From NCBI GenBank assembly GCA_963743595.1, contig CAVURW010000001.1, forward strand, positions 1 through 37,296: 37,296 bases of DNA, read 5' to 3'. Source of the stretch: CAVURW01 sp963743595 (GTDB lineage: Bacteria > Verrucomicrobiota > Verrucomicrobiia > Methylacidiphilales > UBA1321). The stretch's first letter is position 1; each line of letters starts with the position of its first letter. Made by a program: the position numbers and the translations under genes. The notes under the pieces are model-generated. The model was not told the origin of the DNA and ran no database searches. It saw only the letters and a list, made by a program, of their open reading frames with translations. This document shows, one piece after another, positions 25,287 to 32,046 of the stretch.

Positions 25287-25808
25287 ATGGATCCAACAAT
25301 CCTCTTCGCCGGAAAACACCTCACGCTGAAGGCCATCGGGCACTGGGAATACGCCGAGCGCACTAAAGCCAGCGGTGCTGTCGTCATTCTCCCGATCACG
25401 GACGACGATGAGCTTCTGCTCATCGAACAATTCCGCCCGCCGCTGCAACGTCGTGTCATCGAACTCCCGGCTGGCTTGGTAGGCGATACTGCGGATTACG
25501 AGGGTGAACCGTTCCTGCAAGCCGCTCAGCGGGAGCTCTTCGAGGAGACAGGTTACGAAGCCAAGACCTGGAAGCGGCTCTTCTCCGGCCCCTCTTCCGC
25601 TGGCCTCACCACCGAAGCGATGACCTTTTTCCTCGCCGCCGGCCTCACGTTCATCAAGGTGGCGGAGGGTGACGGACACGAAAACATCGAGCTCCATAAG
25701 GTGAAGCGCTCGGAGCTGATTCCCTGGCTGCAATCGCGCGAAAGCCAGGACCGAATCGTCGATTACAAGATCTACGCTGCACTGTTTTTCTTTGAGAAGA
25801 GTTGCTAA
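25287..25808 (+). CDS. Nudix ADP-ribose pyrophosphatase (NudF-like)
   Basis: Hydrolyses ADP-ribose to AMP and ribose-5-phosphate, clearing a breakdown product of NAD. It is 173 aa, cytoplasmic. Typical NudF features are LLLIEQFRPPLQRRVIELPAGLVGD (about 43-67) and the Nudix box REL.EETG at 82-89 after a short insertion. SSAGLTTEAMTFFLA follows, the segment that positions substrate in ADP-ribose pyrophosphatases. Its place behind pncA and an NrtR-like gene fits NAD turnover. It ends 44 bp before the REP-like repeat pair. Confidence 0.88.
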   Translation: MDPTILFAGKHLTLKAIGHWEYAERTKASGAVVILPITDDDELLLIEQFRPPLQRRVIELPAGLVGDTADYEGEPFLQAAQRELFEETGYEAKTWKRLFSGPSSAGLTTEAMTFFLAAGLTFIKVAEGDGHENIELHKVKRSELIPWLQSRESQDRIVDYKIYAALFFFEKSC

Positions 25809-25852
25809 AGGTATTTTAGCAAATTACGTAGACGCTTTAGAGTTTCGACGCG

Positions 25853-26104
25853 GTCTTAAGCCCCGGTAGAGGCGACAGGACCATAGCCCTGGGCAACGCC
25901 CGGGGTAGCATGGAAAAAGGTCGCTCGTGCCTTTATGGTACGAGCACGATGACTACTAGTAGCTCCAAATCTACGACTCTCCCACTCTAAACATTCATCA
26001 TCCCCACGATCATTTTGCGCGTACCGTAAAGGCACGCGCGGTGCAGGGATACCCCGGGTTTCACCCAGGGCTATGGTCCTGTCGCCCCTGACGGGGCTTA
26101 AGAC
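25853..26104. repeat. Inverted pair of REP-like triple-hairpin units
   Basis: Two related ~95-bp units face each other (25853-25951 and 26007-26104). Each holds three hairpins. H1: GCCCC...GAGGC at 25860-25873, and GCCCC...GGGGC at 26084-26097. H2: CCCTGGGC...GCCCGGGG at 25887-25905, and CCCCGGGT...ACCCAGGG at 26052-26070. H3: GCTCGTGCC...GGTACGAGC at 25923-25945, and GCGCGTACC...GGCACGCGC at 26017-26039. The units share an exact 20-bp core between H1 and H2. The inverted pair looks like a REPIN or MITE mobilised by a REP-associated tyrosine transposase. No transposase lies in the window. It may also act as a terminator or mRNA stabiliser between the convergent genes. Confidence 0.8.
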
Positions 26105-26140
26105 TGCCAGCAGCTCATCGAGTGCGTTTTTTCGGTCCAT
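25856..26140 (-). CDS. Possible small gene running into the REP-like repeat
   Basis: ATG 26140 has a good ribosome site (GGAGATAGG just upstream) and follows the repeat-rich protein gene by 35 bp on the same strand. The first 14 residues (MDRKNALDELLAVL) look like a normal amphipathic start. The frame then passes through the whole REP-like pair to a stop at 25856. It may be a gene truncated by the repeat insertion, or chance. There is no recognised domain. Confidence 0.25.
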   Translation of the reverse strand: MDRKNALDELLAVLSPVRGDRTIALGETRGIPAPRVPLRYAQNDRGDDECLEWESRRFGATSSHRARTIKARATFFHATPGVAQGYGPVASTGA

Positions 26141-26175
26141 CCTATCTCCGGCAGTTAGCGGAAATCGGCTAACGA

Positions 26176-27759
26176 TCACACCACGGCACCCTGCTTCTGA
26201 CCGTGATCCTGGGTTTCGGTATGAAACGCCGTCACGCTGGCTTGGGTACTTTGCCTCTGATGAATATCGTCTCGCGCCGAGTTTTGCGCCGATTCCATGA
26301 GCTCAACATGCGTCTGCTCGACGTGCCCGGGGTCGAGACCGAGTTCATGCCCCGCTTGCCGAGTTGCTCGAGCATCGGAGAAGGCCTGTTGATAATCGGC
26401 GGCGATATCGTGCAATCCCGGATTTTTCTCGAAATGCTCGCGCAATCCTTGGTCAATCACCGTAACGTTTTGTACTCGCTCTTGAGGCGTTACAGGCCCG
26501 GCGGAAGCTTGCGGCCCGTCACTGGAGCCGCTGAGCCAATTCATAAATTGATGGGCCTTGTCCCCGACTGCGTTCACTGCATCGGAACCGAGTTTCTTGG
26601 CATCGTGGCCGATCTGCAGAACGTCCCGACCCATCTCGGACTGTCGAAGCGTGCTCTTCACACCCTCCACACCCGCGCTCACCTTCCCGGCCACTGCCTC
26701 ACCGGCATGGACCACCGCCTGTCCCACTTCGGTATGCGCAGCGCGATCCAGTAAGCCGCCGCCCTTGTTCATTCCGGCTCCTAGATCCTTGACCGCGGAG
26801 CTCACGCCGCGAACCACCTGCCCCGCTTTATGAACCACGGCTTGGACAGGACCACTGCTGGCGATATCATGAGCGGTCTCAGCGACGTAATGACTCCCCG
26901 CCTGGAGTCCCCGCTCTACGGCCTCAACAGGCGCACTGGTTGCAATTTGATGGGCTTTCTCGGCAACATATTGGCCACCTTCTGCAACATATTGGCCACC
27001 TTCTTGAATCTTACGCTCCGCCTCTTTCACGGTTTTGCTGTTGGCGATTTGACCCGCTTTTTGAGCAACATAATGCCCGCTCACTTCCAGCCCATGTTCC
27101 ACAGCCTTGACCGGAGCGCTATTGGCAATTGCGTGCGCTGTCTCGCCGATCTCATGCTCTGCGGCTTGCACCGGAGCGCTGTTCGCGATTTCCCGAGCCG
27201 TTTCGGTGACAAACCGACCTGCTTTCGTCTCCGCAATCTCATGGCCTGCGTCGCTAACCACTTTTCCCGCATCCCCAGCGAGATGAATCGTGTCCTGGCC
27301 GACCTCTGTTTGCGCAAATTCGTGTCCGAGTTCGATGACCTGATCGACGCCTGCCCGAACCAGCTTATCGGCCCCGACTGCCCCTGCCGCTCCAAATGCC
27401 AACCCGAGAACGGGGCTGGCGATCGGTGCCGCCGGGCCGGTTGCCAAGCCAAGCTCAGCACCCACTTCGCCAAGAGCAAGCCCCGCCCCCACACTGGCAC
27501 TGTAGGCACCCACGTCCTTGGCCGCCCCGATCTGATCCCCGTGCGAAAGATCTTGCCCCACGCGGAAAGCCGTTGCACCCACTCCGATTGCCAGACCGAG
27601 CGGTCCCATCGTTTTCTGAACGCTATCGATCGTGCTTCCCACCTTAGCGACTGCAGACGACTCCTCGACGACCTCTTCTACCGCAGTGGTAGCGACCGAC
27701 GTGTCGACCGTTTCACCGGATCCTGGAGTCGTTGGATGCTCGGTAGTGGGTTCAGGCAT
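26176..27759 (-). CDS. Repeat-rich, cysteine-free Ala/Gly protein, unknown function
   Basis: I chose ATG 27759 over the TTG two codons upstream; AGAGAAG lies about 10 nt before it. The 527-aa product has an acidic Thr-rich start, an Ala/Gly-rich hydrophobic segment (about 52-135) with glycine-zipper spacing, then five imperfect repeats of 22-34 residues (about 190-320) built on IANSAPVxAVEHxL and HYVAxxAxxIA. One repeat holds a tandem GGQYVAE duplication (21-bp DNA repeat at 26965-27006). The tail (about 400-527) is polar and Gln/His-rich. No Sec signal peptide and no cysteine. The pattern suggests long amphipathic helices as in LEA or apolipoprotein-like proteins, perhaps membrane- or surface-associated. 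No family is recognised. Confidence 0.75.
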   Translation of the reverse strand: MPEPTTEHPTTPGSGETVDTSVATTAVEEVVEESSAVAKVGSTIDSVQKTMGPLGLAIGVGATAFRVGQDLSHGDQIGAAKDVGAYSASVGAGLALGEVGAELGLATGPAAPIASPVLGLAFGAAGAVGADKLVRAGVDQVIELGHEFAQTEVGQDTIHLAGDAGKVVSDAGHEIAETKAGRFVTETAREIANSAPVQAAEHEIGETAHAIANSAPVKAVEHGLEVSGHYVAQKAGQIANSKTVKEAERKIQEGGQYVAEGGQYVAEKAHQIATSAPVEAVERGLQAGSHYVAETAHDIASSGPVQAVVHKAGQVVRGVSSAVKDLGAGMNKGGGLLDRAAHTEVGQAVVHAGEAVAGKVSAGVEGVKSTLRQSEMGRDVLQIGHDAKKLGSDAVNAVGDKAHQFMNWLSGSSDGPQASAGPVTPQERVQNVTVIDQGLREHFEKNPGLHDIAADYQQAFSDARATRQAGHELGLDPGHVEQTHVELMESAQNSARDDIHQRQSTQASVTAFHTETQDHGQKQGAVV

Positions 27760-27913
27760 AAACAAGCAACTTCTCTAGAAGCGGCCTACCGATGTAGGAT
27801 GCTTGAAATAGACTCATCACTCAATAAAAATCAAGCGCCGAGCTGGATGAGAATCGATATCGCACAGCTAGTAGGTAGGGCAAACCGCCAGGAGAAAGGC
27901 TGGTTGCGTAGGG

Positions 27914-27948
27914 TTGCGGCTATTTCGCGCATATGGTACCCTCCCGGG
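27914..27948 (+). promoter_or_regulatory. Leaderless promoter of the antitoxin gene
   Basis: TTGCGG (27914-27919), 17 nt, TACCCT (27937-27942), 6 nt (CCCGGG), ATG 27949. The -10 TACCCT is identical to the one before the cfa gene and has the same 6-nt distance. Confidence 0.5.
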
Positions 27949-28173
27949 ATGAGCGTGCCGACAATCCCTCGTCTGGAGTCCATGTCTGCCTTGGAAAAAT
28001 TGGAGCTGGTCGATGAGTTATGGAAAAGCATCGGCTCCGACCTGTCGGAACTGGAACTCACTCCGGAACAAAAGGAATTACTTGAAGGTCGATGGGCCGA
28101 GTATTTAGCCCATCCTAATTCGGCAATCTCGCTTACTGAATTCGAGCATCGGCTCAAAGCATTGAGAGGATGA
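27949..28173 (+). CDS. Addiction-module antitoxin (PF09720/TIGR02574-like)
   Basis: A 74-aa antitoxin. The core LSALEKLELVDELWKSI(GSD)L and LTPEQKELLEGRWAEYLAHPNSAISLTEFEHRLKAL matches the 'putative addiction module component' family, which pairs with RelE/ParE toxins: an N-terminal helix pair, then the WAEYLAHP motif and a C-terminal toxin-binding helix. A longer in-frame open frame exists upstream (from 26830), but it is the antisense shadow of the repeat-rich gene. The ATG at 27949 has its own promoter. The stop overlaps the toxin start by ATGA at 28170-28173. Confidence 0.8.
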   Translation: MSVPTIPRLESMSALEKLELVDELWKSIGSDLSELELTPEQKELLEGRWAEYLAHPNSAISLTEFEHRLKALRG

Positions 28174-28301
28174 CCGAAATCATTTTCCTGAACGGTGTTG
28201 CCGAGGATGTCGCAGCAGCCGCTACCGATGCAAAAGCGAGAGAGTCATCTTCCTCGTTGTTCAAACAGCACGAAATCCGTTTCTGTATTGAAATAATATG
28301 A
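28170..28301 (+). pseudogene. RelE/ParE-type toxin remnant with internal deletion
   Basis: The ATG at 28170 overlaps the antitoxin stop, the usual antitoxin-toxin coupling. The first ~14 residues (MTEIIFLNGVAEDV) match the start of ParE/RelE toxins, but the frame ends after 43 aa instead of about 95. In another frame of the same stretch the end reads VIFLVVQTARNPFLY, similar to the VxHxxRxPxxW ending of this family. An internal deletion with a frame change would explain both. It is probably inactive. Its stop overlaps the start of the SUKH gene (ATGA, 28298-28301). Confidence 0.55.
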
Positions 28302-28759
28302 GAGACGTTGTTCTTAAGACACGAGGTGTAGCACTTTCTGATGCTGATATAACCTCCTTTGAGCAAGCAATAGGGAAGACGCTCCCCTCGGACTACCGTG
28401 AATTTCTCCTACAGTTTAACGGAGGATCCAATCCTAGATACTCCGTCTTTAAGATAGACGATAAAAGAGGAAGCATTGCAAAATGTCTATACTCACTTAA
28501 GCCAGGTGGAGTTCCTGAGCCTATGGGACTAATGAAATCATTTTATAACCCATATATCGACCCTATCTACCTCGAGATTGGAAGCGATTTGGGTGGAAAT
28601 GGGATTTGTCTGTGCACGACGAAGGAGGAGTTTGGAGCCATTTACTGGCACGATCACGAGGCACCAGAGGAGGAGGATGGTTACGAATCCGTAGTATTTG
28701 TTGCCCGAAGTTTTACGGATTTTCTTCATTCATTAACGGATGAGTTCAAATGGCCTTGA
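28298..28759 (+). CDS. SUKH/SMI1-KNR4 family protein
   Basis: A 153-aa soluble protein. The family pattern is clear: SFEQAIGKTLPSDYREFLLQFNGG (about 22-45), SDLGGNGICLCTT (about 98-110), GAIYWHDHEAPEE and a closing FTDFLHSL helix. SUKH proteins often serve as immunity proteins against polymorphic toxins, while others bind unrelated partners. No matching toxin lies nearby. Only the broken ParE remnant precedes it, overlapping by ATGA. The local base composition is more AT-rich than its neighbours, which fits recent acquisition. Confidence 0.8.
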   Translation: MRDVVLKTRGVALSDADITSFEQAIGKTLPSDYREFLLQFNGGSNPRYSVFKIDDKRGSIAKCLYSLKPGGVPEPMGLMKSFYNPYIDPIYLEIGSDLGGNGICLCTTKEEFGAIYWHDHEAPEEEDGYESVVFVARSFTDFLHSLTDEFKWP

Positions 28760-29042
28760 ACTCTACTTGGCTCATGAACACACTTTCAAAGGGGTTTTCC
28801 ATTCCGAGCCCGTTGAGGAATCAGTAAGGCTTCCATTCTAATTTTTACTAATGTCTCCACAAGGTTGACATGGATAACATTATGATAGTGAGTACCTTAC
28901 GGTGATTAAAGTTCATCCTCACTAATTCACGCTGCATTGCTGAGCCGATGTCTTGGAATGGACCTCTCCAATCTGACAGCGGTAAGCTCAGCCACCTCTT
29001 CCCTGCCCGTGTTCGGCGTGGTAGATTCTTGTCCCACACCTC

Positions 29043-29753
29043 ATGGCGCTCAATCCACTAGCCGCTGGCATTATCGCCGTCTCGATCGCTTTTGCCACCG
29101 TGATCAGTTTCGGATTTTGGATTCACGCGCAACCGAATGTTCACGTCTCTGACAACGTTTTTGCCGGAGGCTCTATTCTCGCCATCGTGCTCATCAGTTT
29201 CGGTCTTCAATGGGCGCTAATGGGGTTTCCAGTGCGGTTACCGATGGGACGGGGCTACGGCGGATTCCAACGTTTACACGGCAGCCCGCCACATCCAAAG
29301 TCGAACGTGTTAGCAGACTTTCGTGCGCGCCGTCGAGCTGAACTGGAGCGAGATCCCGCCAAACATGGCTATATTCCTCTCCTGGAAAAGGGCGATTATT
29401 GGTCTGACGAACAAATCGCTTACAAGGATGACCGCACGATTTTAGCGACCTGCCGACACCTGCAACCCATTGAAAGTGCTATGCGCACCAGTGGAATCGG
29501 CACCCGTCGCTTAGCCGGCTCTATCTCCTCCAATCTCGCGCCCCGAGCCGATGTGCGAGCTTCCTGTCGTGTAGAGATTGCCACGCTCCGGCAGAAGTTT
29601 CCGTTACCTAGCTGCGTCACTCATGATCAGGGTTATCACTTCGATCGTTACGAATCTGACAATCCATGGGCGCATCTGTATTGCAAGCAATGCAATTCTT
29701 CTATCGAACTCGCCCACCCCGACGAAATCAAGTTCCCGATTTTTCCTCCGTAA
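29043..29753 (+). CDS. Hypothetical membrane-anchored protein
   Basis: A 236-aa protein with two N-terminal hydrophobic segments (about 8-27 and 40-60) and a long soluble part. The soluble part has a basic stretch (RARRRAELERDP) and a C-terminal segment with a CKQC pair (LYCKQCNSSIELAHPD) that could form half of a metal site. No family is recognised. The 283 bp upstream hold no other gene that I can support and no clear promoter. Coding appears real from the even codon pattern and typical bacterial composition. Confidence 0.55.
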   Translation: MALNPLAAGIIAVSIAFATVISFGFWIHAQPNVHVSDNVFAGGSILAIVLISFGLQWALMGFPVRLPMGRGYGGFQRLHGSPPHPKSNVLADFRARRRAELERDPAKHGYIPLLEKGDYWSDEQIAYKDDRTILATCRHLQPIESAMRTSGIGTRRLAGSISSNLAPRADVRASCRVEIATLRQKFPLPSCVTHDQGYHFDRYESDNPWAHLYCKQCNSSIELAHPDEIKFPIFPP

Positions 29754-29773
29754 CGGGGCTTGCCTAGAGGACC

Positions 29774-30442
29774 TTAAACGTGCGCGTCCAAGCGCTCCGG
29801 CACTGGCTTCTCAGCCCGCTTTCCACGATTCTCACGTAGTCGTTTTTTCTCCCACGAAAGATCTTCTTCGTCCTGTTCAAAGAGGCGAAACGCGCATCCG
29901 TTCGTAAGTAGAACCTGCGCTGGAGACTCCCCCACGTTCTGCCAACTCGCTTCGCGGCCCAGGTCAAAATAGATGTTTTCTCCTCCTTTTAGCCGATAAA
30001 CCGTTCCTTCATAGCGAAGTTCCACTTCACCTAGGAGCACCACGGCGAGCTCGTTGTAGGAGCGACGAGAGCCCCTGGGTGGAGTGCTGCCACCCACATC
30101 TAAGGTCAAAATCATCGCTGAAAAGGGCACGGCCACATCGGCAGGCAGCATGCGCTGTAACTTGGCTGAGCTCCATCGGAGAGCTACGGGCCGCTCATTC
30201 CCGAGCTTACCCACTACCGGCTCGCGCAAGGAGACGTCGTTCTGTAGAAAGTCAGAAACGGTGAGCTTGAGCGCGTCGCAAATCCTGGCAAGGTTCGCAA
30301 CGGTAGGCGAAGCTTGGTTCAATTCAATTTGAGATACAAAACTGGGAGAACAGCCCGCCTTCCGGGCGAGTTCCCGCAGCGTCAATCCTTGCCCCAACCG
30401 AATCCCCCGTAGCTTGTGTCCTAGGTTAAATCCGTCGGCCAT
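29774..30442 (-). CDS. XRE-family regulator with C-terminal cupin domain
   Basis: The frame opens at TTG 30490, but ATG 30442 directly precedes the helix-turn-helix, so I use it (222 aa). The HTH is LGHKLRGIRLGQGLTLRELARKAGCSPSFVSQIELNQASPTVANLARICDAL. The cupin domain follows (about 95-195; YNELAVVLLGEVELRYEGTVYRLKGGENIYF), the layout of PuuR/SutR-type regulators that sense small metabolites. The tail is basic. A DNA palindrome CTGCCT-N11-AGGCAG (30444-30466) lies immediately upstream of the ATG and may be an autoregulatory operator. The regulon is unknown. Confidence 0.85.
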   Translation of the reverse strand: MADGFNLGHKLRGIRLGQGLTLRELARKAGCSPSFVSQIELNQASPTVANLARICDALKLTVSDFLQNDVSLREPVVGKLGNERPVALRWSSAKLQRMLPADVAVPFSAMILTLDVGGSTPPRGSRRSYNELAVVLLGEVELRYEGTVYRLKGGENIYFDLGREASWQNVGESPAQVLLTNGCAFRLFEQDEEDLSWEKKRLRENRGKRAEKPVPERLDAHV

Positions 30443-30549
30443 GCTGCCTGGGGAAGCAGCAGGCAGACCAACTATCGGATAAAAGGTCAACTAATGGAAA
30501 ATTCACCGCTAAATCAGTGAATTCTTACAGTTCGTCTGACTCGGACGGC

Positions 30550-30831
30550 CTAGTGGTTGGAATTGGAATTCATATCCACCGGGCGGGTGGTATTGTACTT
30601 CAGAGTGCAATAGAAATGCCCATACATAGCCTCTGCATTCGTGGGGTACTGGAGGTAGGCGTAGCTCGGGTCAGGCGTAAAGAAATAGGGCGTGCCAGCC
30701 GTGGTATAGTTCACCAGCGGGTGAAGCGGCACATCGAAGTTATACGACTTATCGTTTACGTCAGCTTGAGCCGCAGAAGCCAATGCTCCCACGATAACAG
30801 CGCACAGAACTAGCGGTTTCGTCATTTTCAT
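30550..30831 (-). CDS. Small secreted Tyr-rich protein, hypothetical
   Basis: A longer frame reaches 30969, but ATG 30831 has a strong ribosome site (AAGGGAG, 5 nt away) and a signal peptide (MTKPLVLCAVIVGALASAAQA), so the product is 93 aa. The mature ~70 residues are rich in Tyr, Pro, Asn and Thr (TTAGTPYFFTPDPSYAYLQYP) with a single Cys. It is exported; function unknown. It is divergent from the dihydrouridine synthase gene. Confidence 0.65.
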   Translation of the reverse strand: MKMTKPLVLCAVIVGALASAAQADVNDKSYNFDVPLHPLVNYTTAGTPYFFTPDPSYAYLQYPTNAEAMYGHFYCTLKYNTTRPVDMNSNSNH

Positions 30832-30895
30832 AACTCCCTTACTAATACCATTAGCGGCTTTTGCCAACTTAAATGTAAAAACTACTGCTCCGATT

Positions 30896-31915
30896 ATGCC
30901 TCCCGATTTCCTCCAGCGCCCGGTCCCCTCGCCCTGCCCCATCCTCATTCTCGCTCCGATGCAGGACATTACCGATCTCGCGTTCTGGCGCGTACAGGCG
31001 CGCTACGGTCCGCCAGACCTCTACTATACCGAGTATTTCCGCGTGCACAGGGATTCGCGCCCGGAAAGGCACATCGTTGCCTCAATAGTCGAAAACGATA
31101 TCGGCCGACCGATCCAAGCGCAAATGATCGGTCAAGATATCCCCGCGATGGTTCGGACCGCTCGCCTCCTCCAGAAACTGCCCATCAACGGAATCGATTT
31201 GAACCTCGGTTGCCCCGCGCCGATTGTTTGCAAGAAAGAGGCCGGTGGCGGTCTGCTGAAAAATCCGCTCAAGGTGGACGAAATCCTCACAGCGTTGCGT
31301 CCTGCCATCCACCTGAAATTCACCGTCAAAACTCGCCTCGGCTTTCATGAGCCAAGCGAATTCCCCGCTCTCATTGAGTTATTTCATAAACATCCCATCG
31401 ACGCGCTCACGGTGCACGGACGAACGGTCCGCGAAGGTTACGGCCCTGTCGTCCACTACAGCGCGATTCGAGAAGCCATTCGGGCGCTCCCCTTTCCCGT
31501 ATTCGCCAATGGAAATATCGATAACCCCGCCATCGCGCACGAACTCGCAGCCCACGGCGCGGCCGGACTCATGATCGGTCGTCACGCCATTCGCAACCCG
31601 TGGATCTTCGCCCAGATCCGCGCCTCGTTCTTCAGTGAAACGCCACCCTCACCGACACTGGCGGATATCCACGAATACATCCAGCAAATCCATATCGGCA
31701 CGCATCAACTGAATCGCCCCGACTCGATACAACTCAACCTGTTAAAGAAATTCTTGCGCTACATCGCCCCCGGACGAGGCGGCTCGGATGATTTTTGGAT
31801 CGAAGTGCGCACCACACAAACGCTCTCCTCCCTCTTTAAAACGTGCGACAAGCATTTACTGCAACCCGTAACGGTCCGATCGACACTCGAGATGCACCCT
31901 TTTGGGATTACATGA
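30896..31915 (+). CDS. tRNA-dihydrouridine synthase (Dus family)
   Basis: Reduces specific uridines of tRNA to dihydrouridine using FMN and NADPH. It is 339 aa, cytoplasmic. The TIM barrel begins LILAPMQDITDLAFWR. NLGCPAPIVCKKEAGGGLL carries the catalytic Cys112. The FMN phosphate-binding region is VFANGNIDNP and GLMIGRHAIRNPWIF, and LTVHGRTVREGY is the conserved active-site strand. The C-terminal helical domain binds tRNA. Which Dus subfamily (A, B or C) it belongs to cannot be decided by eye. The gene is single, not in the dusB-fis context. Confidence 0.92.
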   Translation: MPPDFLQRPVPSPCPILILAPMQDITDLAFWRVQARYGPPDLYYTEYFRVHRDSRPERHIVASIVENDIGRPIQAQMIGQDIPAMVRTARLLQKLPINGIDLNLGCPAPIVCKKEAGGGLLKNPLKVDEILTALRPAIHLKFTVKTRLGFHEPSEFPALIELFHKHPIDALTVHGRTVREGYGPVVHYSAIREAIRALPFPVFANGNIDNPAIAHELAAHGAAGLMIGRHAIRNPWIFAQIRASFFSETPPSPTLADIHEYIQQIHIGTHQLNRPDSIQLNLLKKFLRYIAPGRGGSDDFWIEVRTTQTLSSLFKTCDKHLLQPVTVRSTLEMHPFGIT

Positions 31916-32010
31916 GGGACTTAACACTTTAAATAGGCGTGCAATACTTGCGAACTGTTTTATTTATATCATTTAGCAGTAGTAACATTCTCGGAAATCG
32001 ATAGGACGAG

Positions 32011-32046
32011 TTAACATCTTGGCTCGGTATTCGCTACCCTTAAAGA
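32011..32046 (+). promoter_or_regulatory. Leaderless promoter of cfa
   Basis: TTAACA (32011-32016), 18 nt, TACCCT (32035-32040), 6 nt, ATG 32047. The same -10 and the same 6-nt distance occur before the antitoxin gene. No Shine-Dalgarno site. Confidence 0.5.

Noticed and set aside
25853..26104. CRISPR-like array
   Set aside because: There are only two units, in opposite orientation and with internal hairpins; no regular spacers and no cas genes. No CRISPR array, tRNA or rRNA gene was seen anywhere in the window.
26830..27948. N-terminal extension of the antitoxin open frame to 447 codons
   Set aside because: The upstream part is antisense to the repeat-rich gene; the antitoxin has its own promoter and the family is about 75 aa.
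28860..28890. TTGACA followed by TATGAT upstream of the 236-aa membrane protein
   Set aside because: The spacer is only 10 nt, too short for a sigma-70 type promoter.
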